Origin: Rariglobus hedericola
GTDB taxonomy: Bacteria > Verrucomicrobiota > Verrucomicrobiia > Opitutales > Opitutaceae
DNA length: 64,000 nucleotides
Direction: 5' to 3'
Assembly (NCBI RefSeq): GCF_007559335.1
Contig: NZ_VMBG01000001.1
Location: forward strand, 2,046,001-2,110,000
Part shown: positions 18,531 through 27,637 of the stretch, piece by piece
How the letters are laid out: the number at the start of each line of letters is the position of its first letter
How positions within the stretch are numbered: the first letter of the stretch is position 1
Position numbers and translations under genes: made by a program
The notes under the pieces: model-generated
Database searches by the model: none
The model's input: only the letters and a program-made list of their open reading frames with translations
What the model was told of the DNA's origin: nothing

Positions 18531-19666
18531 AGCTTCGCCTTGATCGCTCGCGCCGCTTCAAGCGCGGCATCCGGCGTCTTCGCAGTCACCGTGAAGTGGC
18601 CCATCTTGCGGCCGATACGCGGCTCTTTTTTTCCGTAGAGATGGAGCTTCGCGTGCGGTTCGGCCAACACCGCGGACCAGTTGGCATCGCCCACGAGCGC
18701 GCCGTTGTCCCACTTCCAGGCGTCACCCAGAATATTCACCATAACGACCGGCGCCACGACCGACACGTCGCCGAGCGGCAGTCCGCATACGGCGCGCACG
18801 TGTTGCTCGAACTGCGAGGTCACGCAAGCATCGAGCGTCCAGTGTCCGGAGTTATGCGGACGCGGCGCGAGTTCGTTGACGAGGAGTTCGCCGCGATCCG
18901 TCAGGAACAACTCGATCGCCAGCAGTCCGACCACGTTGAGCTTTTCCACGATGGCGAGTGCCAGCTTTTCAGCATCGGCCTTGACCGCATCGCTGATGCG
19001 CGCCGGCACGATGGAAAAATCCAAAATGTGTTTCGTGTGGATGTTTTCCGCGACGGGGAAAATCTTCACTTCACCGTTGCTGCTGCGCGCCACGAGGACC
19101 GACAGCTCGCATTTGAAATCGATGAACTTCTCGATGACGCAGCGCTGCTTCGTGAACGACTCCACCGCCTTGGACAGCGTCGCGTCGTCGGAAACCTTGA
19201 TCTGCCCCTTGCCATCATAGCCGAAATCGGCGGTCTTCACGACGCACGGCAGGCCGATTTTGCGGATGGCGGCGGCGAGGTCATCACCCGCTTCTACCTC
19301 GGTAAACGGCACAGGAGAAAAGTCGTTTTTGCGCAGCCAGTTTTTCTCGCGCATCCGGTTCTGGCAGGTCTCGAGGACGTTCCAGTGCGGATGAAGCTGC
19401 ACGTATTTTTCGATGCTCCAGAGCGGCTCGGCCGGGATGTTTTCGAATTCGTAGGTGAGCACGTCGACGCTCTTGGCAAAGGCCGTCAGTGCCTCGATGT
19501 CGGTGTAAGGTTTGTTCGTCTCCAGTGCCGAGACTTCGCCGGCCGGACCGTTGGCCTCAGGCTCATAAATGTGCACGCGATAGCCGAGACGCTCCGCCGC
19601 ATGGGCGAACATGCGGCCAAGCTGGCCGCCACCGAGAACACCAATCGTTTTGCCGGGATGAATCAT
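18527..19666 (-). CDS. purK: 5-(carboxyamino)imidazole ribonucleotide synthase
   Basis: A 379-aa ATP-grasp enzyme that converts AIR, ATP and bicarbonate to N5-CAIR in purine synthesis. The N-terminus GKTIGVLGGGQLGRMFAHAA and the C-terminal NELAPRPHNSGHWTLDAC are hallmark sequences. The ATG at 19666 starts at the family N-terminus; the longer frame reads through a repeat. It is downstream of purE in the same direction, 82 bp apart, with a dispersed repeat filling the gap. Confidence 0.96.
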   Translation of the reverse strand: MIHPGKTIGVLGGGQLGRMFAHAAERLGYRVHIYEPEANGPAGEVSALETNKPYTDIEALTAFAKSVDVLTYEFENIPAEPLWSIEKYVQLHPHWNVLETCQNRMREKNWLRKNDFSPVPFTEVEAGDDLAAAIRKIGLPCVVKTADFGYDGKGQIKVSDDATLSKAVESFTKQRCVIEKFIDFKCELSVLVARSSNGEVKIFPVAENIHTKHILDFSIVPARISDAVKADAEKLALAIVEKLNVVGLLAIELFLTDRGELLVNELAPRPHNSGHWTLDACVTSQFEQHVRAVCGLPLGDVSVVAPVVMVNILGDAWKWDNGALVGDANWSAVLAEPHAKLHLYGKKEPRIGRKMGHFTVTAKTPDAALEAARAIKAKL

Positions 19667-19747
19667 TTTAACGCAGAGGCCGCAGAGCACACGGAGAAGA
19701 CTTCAGAAGATCAATCCCTCTGTGCTCTCCGCGCACCTGGTGTTTAA
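19667..19747. repeat. Dispersed repeat pair in the purE-purK gap
   Basis: TTTTAACGCAGAGGCCGCAG at 19667 and an inverted, more diverged arm (CTCTGTGCTCTCCGCG) near 19716-19735 fill the whole space between purE and purK. The unit is of the same family as at 8103-8213. Its outer edges touch the purK start and purE stop, so the repeat forms the purK leader. Confidence 0.65.
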
Positions 19748-19748
19748 A

Positions 19749-20237
19749 TCAGGGCAATTTCGCCGCCAGCACCTTGCTGGTCTGTTCGGCACGGAAAGCA
19801 TCGAGGGCCTTCTTCACCTTTTTGTCGCCACCCGTCGCGAGGATGGCGGCGGCAAACAGCGCGGCGTTGATCGCACCGGCCTTGCCGATGGCAAAAGTCG
19901 CCACGGGAATGCCGCCGGGCATTTGCACGATTGAATATAGTGAATCGACGCCCTTTAGCGTGTGCGACTCCACAGGAACACCGAGCACGGGCAGCGGCGT
20001 GAGCGCGGCGGTCATGCCGGGCAAGTGAGCGGCGCCACCGGCACCGGCGATGATGACCTTGAGGCCGCGTTTTTCGGCGGTTTTCGCGTAGTCATACATC
20101 TTGTCGGGCGTGCGATGCGCCGAGACGACGTGATGCTCGGCGGCGATGCCGAGGGCTTTGAGCGTCTGCGCGGCATGCTCCATCGTGCTCCAGTCCGACG
20201 TGCTGCCCATGATAATGCCGACAAGTGGCTTGGCCAT
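19749..20237 (-). CDS. purE: 5-(carboxyamino)imidazole ribonucleotide mutase
   Basis: A 162-aa class I PurE. It shows [13 protein letters not shown], the phosphate/AIR loop [14 protein letters not shown], and [25 protein letters not shown]. It rearranges N5-CAIR to CAIR. The ATG at 20237 is used because the 23 upstream residues are basic and unlike the family. It is the first gene of purE-purK. Confidence 0.97.
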   Translation of the reverse strand: MAKPLVGIIMGSTSDWSTMEHAAQTLKALGIAAEHHVVSAHRTPDKMYDYAKTAEKRGLKVIIAGAGGAAHLPGMTAALTPLPVLGVPVESHTLKGVDSLYSIVQMPGGIPVATFAIGKAGAINAALFAAAILATGGDKKVKKALDAFRAEQTSKVLAAKLP

Positions 20238-20341
20238 AGACGAGAAGCGATAAACCATCCGGCGCCTCCTCCGCAAACCGGTTTTCACGGTGACAGCGCG
20301 AACCACCCCGTTAAGGTGGGGTCTTACCTGTTCGATTCAGC

Positions 20342-20737
20342 ATGAAAAACATCCGCTCCACCCTCCTCACCTCTCTCTCCCTTGCCTCGCTGGCATTCGG
20401 CCTCTCCGGCTGCAGCACCGTCGCCCTCGACGAATCCGGCGATAAATCCGCCGTCTATCAGCTCAACGAATTCCGCATGGTGCTCAACACCACCGCGCCC
20501 GTCGCTTTCGCCGCCACTCAAAAGGCCTTCCGCGAATATGATCTCTTCGAAACCAAGAGCGAACTGAACACCTACGATGGCGAGCTCTACGCCCGCTCCC
20601 GCACCGACGACAAGGTCTTCGTGAGCGTCTCCGAAATGAACAGCAAGCAGACCTTGCTGCGCATCCGCTGGAGCACGACCGGCGACAAAAAGAACTCCCG
20701 CGCCCTCTACGATCTCATCGAGCGCAACCTGCGCTAA
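20342..20737 (+). CDS. DUF3568-like lipoprotein
   Basis: A 131-aa protein with a lipoprotein signal (hydrophobic run ending LSGC, Cys24). The mature part (YQLNEFRMVLNTTAPVAFAATQKAF..YDLFETKSE) resembles the small DUF3568 fold found in periplasmic lipoproteins. Function is unknown. It is a single gene, closed by a bidirectional terminator shared with amt. Confidence 0.72.
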   Translation: MKNIRSTLLTSLSLASLAFGLSGCSTVALDESGDKSAVYQLNEFRMVLNTTAPVAFAATQKAFREYDLFETKSELNTYDGELYARSRTDDKVFVSVSEMNSKQTLLRIRWSTTGDKKNSRALYDLIERNLR

Positions 20738-20782
20738 TCGATTACGATCATTCCCGTGGCCTTTACGGCCGGCATGAGTGCA

Positions 20783-20819
20783 CAAAAAAACCGCGGACAT
20801 GACGTCCGCGGTTTTTTGT
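20783..20819. terminator. Bidirectional terminator between the lipoprotein gene and amt
   Basis: AAAAAAACCGCGGAC and GTCCGCGGTTTTTT pair around an ATGAC-type loop, with T-tracts on both strands. It lies between the convergent stops at 20737 and 20844. Confidence 0.92.
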
Positions 20820-20843
20820 TGTCAGGATGAAACGGTCCGGCGC

Positions 20844-22283
20844 TTAGCCGATGTAGCCTTCTTCGCCGTGTTCGGAGGTATCCAGACCGGCGGCCTCGAC
20901 CTCGGGGGTCGGACGCAGACCGATGGTTGCCTTGACGATGAGGGCAATGATGGCGGTGGCCACGACGCTCCAGACGATGGTCAGGGCGCAGGCTTTGAGC
21001 TGGGCCATCACGAGACCTTCCTTGAGAGGACCGACCACGGAGTTGATCTTCTCGTCGGCAAACACGCCGGTGAGGATAGCACCCATGGTGCCGCCGACGC
21101 CGTGCACGCCGAAGGTGTCGAGCGCGTCATCATAGCCGAGGATCTTCTTCAGATAGGAAACCGCGATGAACGGAACGATACCGGCGAGCACGCCGATCAA
21201 GACGGCCGAGTTCATGGAGACGAAACCGGCGCCGGGGGTGATGACCACCAGACCGGCAACGATACCCGAGCAAAAACCGAGGACGGAGGGATGGCCCTTG
21301 AGGACCCACTCAGCCATACCCCAAGTGAAACCGGCGATGGCGGCGGCGAGGGTCGTGGTGGCGAAGGCGTTGGAAGCGATCGCGTCGGCGCCGAGGGCGG
21401 AACCGGCGTTGAAACCATACCAACCGACCCAGAGCATACCGGTGCCGACGGTGCAGAGCACCAGCGAGTGCGGAGGCATCGGGACTTTGCCGAAGCCGTT
21501 GCGCTTGCCGAGGATGATACAGAGAACCAGTGCGGACCAACCCGAGGTCATGTGCACCACGGTGCCACCGGCGAAGTCGATCGCCTTGATGCCGGCGCCG
21601 GCGTTAAGGATGCCCGACATAAAGCCCGTGCCGCTCCACACCATGTGCGCGAAGGGGAAATACACCGCGAACATCCAGAGCGTCACGAACACAAGGACCG
21701 AGATGAACTTCATGCGCTCGGCGATCGCACCGACGATCAGGGCCGGCGTGATGATGGCGAAAGAGAGCTGGAACATCGCCCACATCGAATCGCTGATCCA
21801 GTAGTAACCGGCGCCGACGTTGCCTGGCTCCACGCCCTTCAAGAACGCGAAGGTGGCGTCACCGATGAACGCATTGCCGCTGCCGAAGGCCAGGCTGTAG
21901 CCGATAGCCCACCACAGGATGGTGACCAGACCGGCGACGCCCATACACTGGGCGAGGACAGAGAGGACGTTCTTCTTGCGAACCAAGCCGCCGTAGAAGA
22001 GAGCCAAACCGGGTAGCGTCATGAAAATGACCAGCGCTGTGCTGACCATCTGCCATGCATTGTGGCCGGGACCCGGTCCGGGGATCTTCGACGCGACGTC
22101 AGGCGTGCGCGCCGTGTTGTTCACGTAGGCCTCGAGGTCGGCGAGGCGCTGTTCAATGGTCGGCTCAGCCGGCGCGGCGGCGGGTGCGGCTTCCTGAGCC
22201 TGCAAACCACTGGCGCAGGCCAGCACAGATACAAGTAGAGCCCCGAAAACCAGGGATTTTAGACGATGCAGGGATTTTAACAT
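20844..22283 (-). CDS. amt: Ammonium transporter (Amt family)
   Basis: A 479-aa protein with a signal peptide (to about residue 29), a short extracytoplasmic extension with EQRLADLEAYVNN, and eleven predicted membrane helices. Hallmarks are LALFYGGLVRKKNVLS, DFAGGTVVHMTSGWSAL, and the late DALDTFGVHGVGGTMGAILTGVFA with one of the pore histidines. It conducts ammonium into the cell. No glnK/glnB follows, which is unusual for amt. Its upstream region is AT-rich and full of ATGAA/TTCAT palindromes. Confidence 0.96.
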   Translation of the reverse strand: MLKSLHRLKSLVFGALLVSVLACASGLQAQEAAPAAAPAEPTIEQRLADLEAYVNNTARTPDVASKIPGPGPGHNAWQMVSTALVIFMTLPGLALFYGGLVRKKNVLSVLAQCMGVAGLVTILWWAIGYSLAFGSGNAFIGDATFAFLKGVEPGNVGAGYYWISDSMWAMFQLSFAIITPALIVGAIAERMKFISVLVFVTLWMFAVYFPFAHMVWSGTGFMSGILNAGAGIKAIDFAGGTVVHMTSGWSALVLCIILGKRNGFGKVPMPPHSLVLCTVGTGMLWVGWYGFNAGSALGADAIASNAFATTTLAAAIAGFTWGMAEWVLKGHPSVLGFCSGIVAGLVVITPGAGFVSMNSAVLIGVLAGIVPFIAVSYLKKILGYDDALDTFGVHGVGGTMGAILTGVFADEKINSVVGPLKEGLVMAQLKACALTIVWSVVATAIIALIVKATIGLRPTPEVEAAGLDTSEHGEEGYIG

Positions 22284-22340
22284 GATGTTATTGAGTTAAT
22301 TGAAAATAAAAACGTTCCCCTTCACACCCCGATACCGGAG

Positions 22341-22497
22341 ATGAAAATGGCATGCTTCAATTTCATAAAATGAACAATTTTCATACAGCAGCACAAATGC
22401 CAGCCGCCGCCACACTGCGATTTTTGAGCAAAAATCATCTCAATTACTCATCTAATGCAGCTATCGGGCACTTATTTGAGTCATCGCGCATTTTCAT
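22341..22497. promoter_or_regulatory. AT-rich amt upstream region with repeated ATGAA/TTCAT palindromes
   Basis: The 250-bp gap between amt and the DUF456 gene is far more AT-rich than its surroundings. It holds ATGAAAAT at 22341, the palindrome TTCAT-AAA-ATGAA at 22362-22374, ATTTTCAT at 22377 and again at 22490, and a separate palindrome GATTTTTG-AG-CAAAAATC at 22419-22436. These look like operator sites for a dimeric regulator. No clear sigma-54 -24/-12 element was found. Confidence 0.5.
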
Positions 22498-22534
22498 GTA
22501 TCCCTTCGCGCAACTCCGCTGTCTTCGGAGCACG

Positions 22535-23050
22535 ATGGAAATCTACCTGGTTTGGACCCTCACGATTGTGCTCACCGTCATCGGCCTCGCCGGCGTGGTG
22601 CTGCCTTTGCTCCCGGGAACCACGCTGATCCTGATCGCGATGGTCGCACACAAGCTCCTCCTCCCGGGCGATGTCTCGTGGGTGATCATCGGCTGGATCG
22701 CCGGCGTGTGGCTGCTCTCCGTGATCGTGGATTTTGCCGGTGTGCTACTCGGCACCCGGCTTTTTGGCGGTGGCAAATGGGGTATGATCGGTGCCGGCGG
22801 CGGTGCGATGATCGGCATGTTTTTCTCCCTGCCCATGCTGATCCTCGGAACCGTGATAGGCGCGGTGGCCGCGGAAAAACTCATCGCCGAAAAATCCAAC
22901 CGCGCCTCGCTACTCGCCGGTGCGGGCGCTGCCGTCGGCTTTTTAATCTCAACCATCGGCCGCCTCATTTGCGCGGTGGTGATGATCGCGATTTTCCTAC
23001 TCGGCGTGTGGCACGCCTACGAAGCCACCAGCCACACTCCCACGTTCTAA
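22535..23050 (+). CDS. DUF456 family membrane protein
   Basis: A 171-aa protein with four to five hydrophobic helices and a glycine-rich loop (LFGGGKWGMIGAGGGAMIGM), the DUF456 hallmark. The N-terminus is 'VLTVIGLAGVVLPLLPGTTLILIA'-like, here starting MEIYLVWTLT. The ATG at 22535 is chosen because the 61 upstream residues come from the AT-rich regulatory gap. Function is unknown. Confidence 0.85.
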   Translation: MEIYLVWTLTIVLTVIGLAGVVLPLLPGTTLILIAMVAHKLLLPGDVSWVIIGWIAGVWLLSVIVDFAGVLLGTRLFGGGKWGMIGAGGGAMIGMFFSLPMLILGTVIGAVAAEKLIAEKSNRASLLAGAGAAVGFLISTIGRLICAVVMIAIFLLGVWHAYEATSHTPTF

Positions 23051-23058
23051 AAAATCGC

Positions 23059-24468
23059 TCACACCGCGCGGGCATGAACGACTGCCCCGCGTTTTAAGTA
23101 AGCATCGAACCGCGAGGCCACCACGCGCACGAAGGGCAGTCCGGCCTCGGTGATGTAAACACCGTGCTCATCGCGAACCACGATTCCATCCGCCTCGAGA
23201 TCGGCCAACGACGCCAATTCCGGCGCATAGCGGATCGACACATCCACGCCGAGCTCCCGCGAAAGCGCGTAAAAATCCAACCGGTGATCACACATCAGGC
23301 GCATAATCAGCATCTGCCGGCGACGATCCTCATCACTCAGGCACCAGCCGCGCGCGACGGGCAGTTCTCCCTTGAGCAACGCCATACGATAAGTCGCCAG
23401 GCTCTTGTGGTTCTGCCGGTAGCCATCGGGCGTCGTTGAAATCGCCGAGATCCCAAAGCCATACACCGACGCACCGGCGCGCGTGCTGTAGCCTTGGAAA
23501 TTACGATGCAGCGTATGATCGCGCACCGCGACGGCCAGTTCGTCCCGCGGACGCGCGTAGTGATCAATGCCGATTTCCACATAACCGGCGGCGAGCAAAC
23601 GCTCCTTGGCGAGGAGTTGCATCCGCAGCTTTTCATCGACGCCCGGCAACTGTCCCTGCTGGTCGAAGATCCGCTGCGCCGGTTTGAGCCCCGGAACATG
23701 CGCGTAACTAAAAACCGACAACCGCTCCGGAACCAGCCCCAGCACATCGTCAATCGTGCGGGCAAACGTGGAGACCGTTTGTTTGGGCAAGCCGTAGATG
23801 AGGTCGATGTTGATCGAGTTGAATCCCGCATGCCTCAACAACGTGACCGCGCGCTCATTCAACACCTGCGGCTGCACGCGATGAATTGCTGTCTGCACGG
23901 CCGGATCGGTATCCTGCACACCAAGTGATGCCCGCCGCGCGCCGAGATCGCGCAACGCGTCGATTTGATCGAGGTCGAGATGACGCGGGTCGATCTCGAC
24001 CGCGATTTCGGCCGTGTCGTTGAACTTAAAGGCATCGCGAAAAATACGGCCGAGCCTCCGGAGCTGCTCAGCCGATAAAAACGTGGGCGTGCCTCCGCCG
24101 AGATGCAGCTGGGTGACTCGCCTCGCCGGATCGATCAACGGCGCGGTGAGCGCGATCTCGCGCTCCAGATCATCGAGATAATCATCGGCCGCGGACTGGC
24201 GGGTGGTGACGAGATTCGTGCAGCCGCAGAACCAGCAACGACTGGCGCAAAACGGCAGATGCACGTAGAGCGAAAGCGGACCCGCACCGAGCTGGTTGTC
24301 GCATGCAATCAAATCCACGGGATCAAACACGGCACGATCAGTCGTAAAAAGATTCGCCGTGGGATACGAGGTGTAGCGGGGAACAGGACCGGAGTATTTC
24401 CGCAAGAGATCAAAGTCGGCGGCGGCCGGCGTGACAGAAAACGCATCAGTCAAAAGGGAGGAGACCAT
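23059..24468 (-). CDS. hemN: Oxygen-independent coproporphyrinogen III oxidase
   Basis: A 469-aa radical SAM enzyme. The cluster motif is LPFCASRCWFCGC (CxxxCxxC plus the extra Cys of HemN), followed by HLGGGTPTFLS. The N-terminal RYTSYPTANLF and the C-terminal HemN domain are both present, so it is a true HemN rather than HemW. It decarboxylates coproporphyrinogen III to protoporphyrinogen IX without oxygen, so haem can be made anoxically. The ATG at 24468 is the family start. Confidence 0.94.
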   Translation of the reverse strand: MVSSLLTDAFSVTPAAADFDLLRKYSGPVPRYTSYPTANLFTTDRAVFDPVDLIACDNQLGAGPLSLYVHLPFCASRCWFCGCTNLVTTRQSAADDYLDDLEREIALTAPLIDPARRVTQLHLGGGTPTFLSAEQLRRLGRIFRDAFKFNDTAEIAVEIDPRHLDLDQIDALRDLGARRASLGVQDTDPAVQTAIHRVQPQVLNERAVTLLRHAGFNSINIDLIYGLPKQTVSTFARTIDDVLGLVPERLSVFSYAHVPGLKPAQRIFDQQGQLPGVDEKLRMQLLAKERLLAAGYVEIGIDHYARPRDELAVAVRDHTLHRNFQGYSTRAGASVYGFGISAISTTPDGYRQNHKSLATYRMALLKGELPVARGWCLSDEDRRRQMLIMRLMCDHRLDFYALSRELGVDVSIRYAPELASLADLEADGIVVRDEHGVYITEAGLPFVRVVASRFDAYLKRGAVVHARAV

Positions 24469-24569
24469 GGTGGTGTCGGTAGGACGCCCGGCATCTTGCC
24501 TGAAATACCTTTCGCCGGCTCCGCAGCCATTGAAAATGGCTGCGCGGTTTTTGCATCCCCCGCGCGCAC

Positions 24570-24609
24570 AAAAAAAATCGCCGGCATCCATAATTATGGA
24601 TGCCGGCGA
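24570..24609 (-). terminator. Terminator of pckG
   Basis: CGCCGGCATCCATAA and TTATGGATGCCGGCG form a perfect 30-nt palindrome, followed on the minus strand by eight T residues. It lies 30 bp past the pckG stop. Confidence 0.92.
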
Positions 24610-24639
24610 GTCGGGCTTTTCTTCTTCGGTGAAGTCGGA

Positions 24640-26466
24640 TTACAGGCGGCAGATCAGCAGCTCGCGCTCGTAGATCATTTCCTTCGGCAAGTGATCGTGG
24701 AGATCGATGAAGAGTTCTTCATGGCCGATCACCTCGGTGCGCCAGGCGGCACGATCGACTTCCTGCAGCGCCGTGAACTGTTCACGGGTGAAATCACTGC
24801 CGGTCCAGTCGATCTCGTCGTAGCGCGGCTGCCAGCCGATCGGCGTCTCCTTCGCGAGGGCACGACCGCGGGCGCGTTCAACGATCCACTTGAGGATGCG
24901 CATGTTTTCACTGAAGCCCGGCCAGAGGAACTTACCCTCCGAGTCCTTGCGGAACCAGTTCACATTAAAGATACGCGGCGTCTCGCTGAGCTTCTTCTGC
25001 ATCGAGATCCAGTGGCGGAAATAATCGCCCATGTGGTAGCCGCAGAACGGCAGCATCGCGAAGGGATCGCGGCGCACTTTGCCAATCGTGCCGGCGGCGG
25101 CGGCCGTCATCTCGGAACCCATCGTGGCGCCCATGTAAACGCCGGCACTCCAGTTGAAAGCCTGGTAGATGAGCGGCATGGTCGTCGCGCGGCGTCCGCC
25201 GAAGATGATCGCGCTGATCGGCACGCCCAAGGGCGACTCCCAATCCGGATCGATGGTCGGGCACTGCACGGCCGGCGCGGTGAACCGCGAGTTGGGATGC
25301 GCGGCCTTGGCGCCGGTTTCCTTGGCGATGGCGGGAGTCCACTTGTTGCCCTGCCAGTCGGTGAGCTCGGCCGGAGCCTTGTCGGTCATACCTTCCCACC
25401 ACACGCCACCCTCGGGCGTGAGCGCGACGTTGGTGAAGATCGTGTTCTTCGCGAGCGCGGCCATCGCATTGGGGTTGGTCTTGTCGGACGTGCCGGGAGC
25501 GACGCCGAAGAAACCGGCCTCGGGATTGATCGCGTGCAGGCGGCCGTTGGCATCGGGTTTGATCCACGCGATGTCATCGCCGACGGTCCACACTTTCCAG
25601 CCCTTGTCACGCAGGGGCGCGGGCGGGATGAGCATGGCGAAGTTGGTCTTGCCGCAAGCCGAGGGAAACGCGGCGGCGACGTAGGTTTTTTCGCCCTTCG
25701 GATCCTCGACGCCGAGGATGAGCATGTGCTCGGCCATCCAGCCCTCGTCGCGCGCCATGTTGGAGGCGATGCGGAGCGCGAAACACTTTTTGCCCAGCAG
25801 CGCATTGCCGCCGTAGCCTGAACCGAAGGACCAGATCTCGCGCGTCTCGGGAAAATGGACGATGTATTTCTCCTTGTTGCACGGCCACGAGACATCCGCC
25901 TGACCTTCGGCCAGAGGCGCACCGACCGAGTGCACGCAAGGGACCACGCGTTTCTCGTCCTTGTCGATTTCCTTGAACACCGGCAGGCCGATGCGGGCCA
26001 TGATGCGCATGTTGACGACGACGTAAGGTGAGTCGGTCAGCTCGACGCCGAGCTGCGAAAGCGGGGAGCCCACCGGACCCATGCTGAACGGCAGCACATA
26101 CATCGTGCGACCGGCCATGCAGCCCTTGAACAGGCCCTTGAGGGTTTTGCGCATCGCGAACGGATCGACCCAGTTGTTGGTCGGGCCGGCGTTGGTTTTG
26201 GAAAGCGAACAAATGAAGGTGCGGTCCTCCACACGGGCGACATCGCTCGCATCGGATCGTGCGTAATAACAGCCGGGCCAGAGCTTTTCGTTGAGTTTCG
26301 TCAGCGTGCCCGCCTCGATCATCTGAGCGCACAGCGCGTCGTTTTCCTCCTGCGAGCCGTCAACCCAGTGAATGGCGGCGGGCTGCATCAAGTCGGCCAT
26401 CTTGGTCACCCACTTGAGGAGATTGGGGTTCTTGCTGAGCGGCTTGGAGTGTAGGCGGGCTTTCAT
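24640..26466 (-). CDS. pckG: Phosphoenolpyruvate carboxykinase (GTP)
   Basis: A 608-aa enzyme interconverting oxaloacetate and PEP with GTP/GDP. The P-loop with the hyper-reactive Cys is [14 protein letters not shown]. Other hallmarks are [27 protein letters not shown] and [15 protein letters not shown]. The protein belongs to the GTP class, not the ATP class usual in gammaproteobacteria. It is a single gene with its own terminator. Confidence 0.97.
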   Translation of the reverse strand: MKARLHSKPLSKNPNLLKWVTKMADLMQPAAIHWVDGSQEENDALCAQMIEAGTLTKLNEKLWPGCYYARSDASDVARVEDRTFICSLSKTNAGPTNNWVDPFAMRKTLKGLFKGCMAGRTMYVLPFSMGPVGSPLSQLGVELTDSPYVVVNMRIMARIGLPVFKEIDKDEKRVVPCVHSVGAPLAEGQADVSWPCNKEKYIVHFPETREIWSFGSGYGGNALLGKKCFALRIASNMARDEGWMAEHMLILGVEDPKGEKTYVAAAFPSACGKTNFAMLIPPAPLRDKGWKVWTVGDDIAWIKPDANGRLHAINPEAGFFGVAPGTSDKTNPNAMAALAKNTIFTNVALTPEGGVWWEGMTDKAPAELTDWQGNKWTPAIAKETGAKAAHPNSRFTAPAVQCPTIDPDWESPLGVPISAIIFGGRRATTMPLIYQAFNWSAGVYMGATMGSEMTAAAAGTIGKVRRDPFAMLPFCGYHMGDYFRHWISMQKKLSETPRIFNVNWFRKDSEGKFLWPGFSENMRILKWIVERARGRALAKETPIGWQPRYDEIDWTGSDFTREQFTALQEVDRAAWRTEVIGHEELFIDLHDHLPKEMIYERELLICRL

Positions 26467-26587
26467 AAGGAGGTGGTTATACTGGTTTCGGTTGGTCCCT
26501 TGAGTAAACCGGAATCGGACCCGGTTGACTGCGTAGAATTAGCCCATCCCTACGCAGTATTTGTCCTACCTTCAGAATCAACCCGCC

Positions 26588-27538
26588 TCAGGGCGCCGGC
26601 TCGATGTGGACTGACACGTCCGAGATATGCAGCGTCGAATGCACCAGCGCATCCTTGACCGCATGCGCGATGTCATGACCGGCATACACGGTAAGCTCCG
26701 GATCCACTTCGACGTGAATATCCACCAGATGGCTCAGACCGCTTTTGCGCACACGACATTTATCGATGCCATGCACACCGGCCACCGCGGACGCGACGGC
26801 CCGCACTTCCTTTTCGAATTCCACGGGCACCGCCGTATCCATCACATCGCGGAGCGCGCGGTTGAAAATATGCACGCCATTAAAAACCACGACTGCGCAC
26901 GCCACCAACGCAGCCCAGTCATCTGCCGCCTCGTAACCGGGCCCACAGATGATCGCGATCGCGATGCCGATAAACGCCGCGGCCGACGTGATCGCATCCG
27001 AATAATGATGCCACGCTTCCACGCCGAGTCCCGTGCTGCCCTCGGCCTCGCCGGCACGCGCCATGCGTCGCGAGAACCACCACTTCACGGCGACAATCCC
27101 CGCGAGCAACGGCAACGTGGCCCAGTGCGGCGTGCGATGCGGGGTCACGATCTCATGCACCGCATGCACCCCGATCCACGCCGCCGCCGCAAAAATAAAC
27201 AAGGCGACCGCCATCGCCGCCAGCGGCTCGGCCTTGCCGTGACCATACGGGTGATCCTCATCCGGCGGTCGCGCCGCCACGCGAAACCCCGCCCACACCA
27301 GCACCGAAGAAAACACATCCATCAATGACTCCACGCCATCCGCGATGAGCGCATAGGTGTTGCCGAGAATGCCGCCGGCGAACTTCACGACCGCCAGCAG
27401 CAGATTCAGCGCAATGCCCCGCAGCACCAATGCCGCGCTGGCTTCGGCGCGGTGCTGGATGCTTTTAGGCGTGGATCGTTCGGCCATGTGCCGACGAAAA
27501 ACGTCCAGTCGATTTCTCAACGCAAGTTGTTTAGGCAT
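26588..27538 (-). CDS. Cation diffusion facilitator (CDF) family metal transporter
   Basis: A 316-aa protein with six membrane helices. The metal-site residues fit ALIADGVESLMDVFSS (DxxxD) and AWHHYSDAITSAAAF (HxxxD). The loop DEDHPYGHGKAEP is the family's HPYGH signature. The C-terminal domain (residues about 215-316) has the copper-chaperone-like fold with VDIHVEVDPELTV. It exports Zn2+, Fe2+, Mn2+ or Co2+; which one is not clear. An ATG at 27487 (MAERS) is an alternative start. It is divergent from an ABC exporter. Confidence 0.92.
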   Translation of the reverse strand: MPKQLALRNRLDVFRRHMAERSTPKSIQHRAEASAALVLRGIALNLLLAVVKFAGGILGNTYALIADGVESLMDVFSSVLVWAGFRVAARPPDEDHPYGHGKAEPLAAMAVALFIFAAAAWIGVHAVHEIVTPHRTPHWATLPLLAGIVAVKWWFSRRMARAGEAEGSTGLGVEAWHHYSDAITSAAAFIGIAIAIICGPGYEAADDWAALVACAVVVFNGVHIFNRALRDVMDTAVPVEFEKEVRAVASAVAGVHGIDKCRVRKSGLSHLVDIHVEVDPELTVYAGHDIAHAVKDALVHSTLHISDVSVHIEPAP

Positions 27539-27637
27539 GACTAAGAAACCTTGGTCACCCGCTCGTTTGCGACAGTGTGAATTCCGCAGCCATTGACCGT
27601 CCAAGGACGCTCGCGCAGGCTGCCAGCTTCCTTCTCC

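Noticed and set aside
22341-22366. Sigma-54 promoter (TGGCATGC) before amt
   Set aside because: The -12 GC element is missing at the right spacing, and the strand is wrong for amt.
22352-22534. N-terminal extension of the DUF456 protein
   Set aside because: The extra 61 residues are encoded by the AT-rich palindromic control region and have no family counterpart.
24103-25821. A 572-codon plus-strand frame opposite hemN and pckG
   Set aside because: Spans two well-supported genes and the terminator between them.
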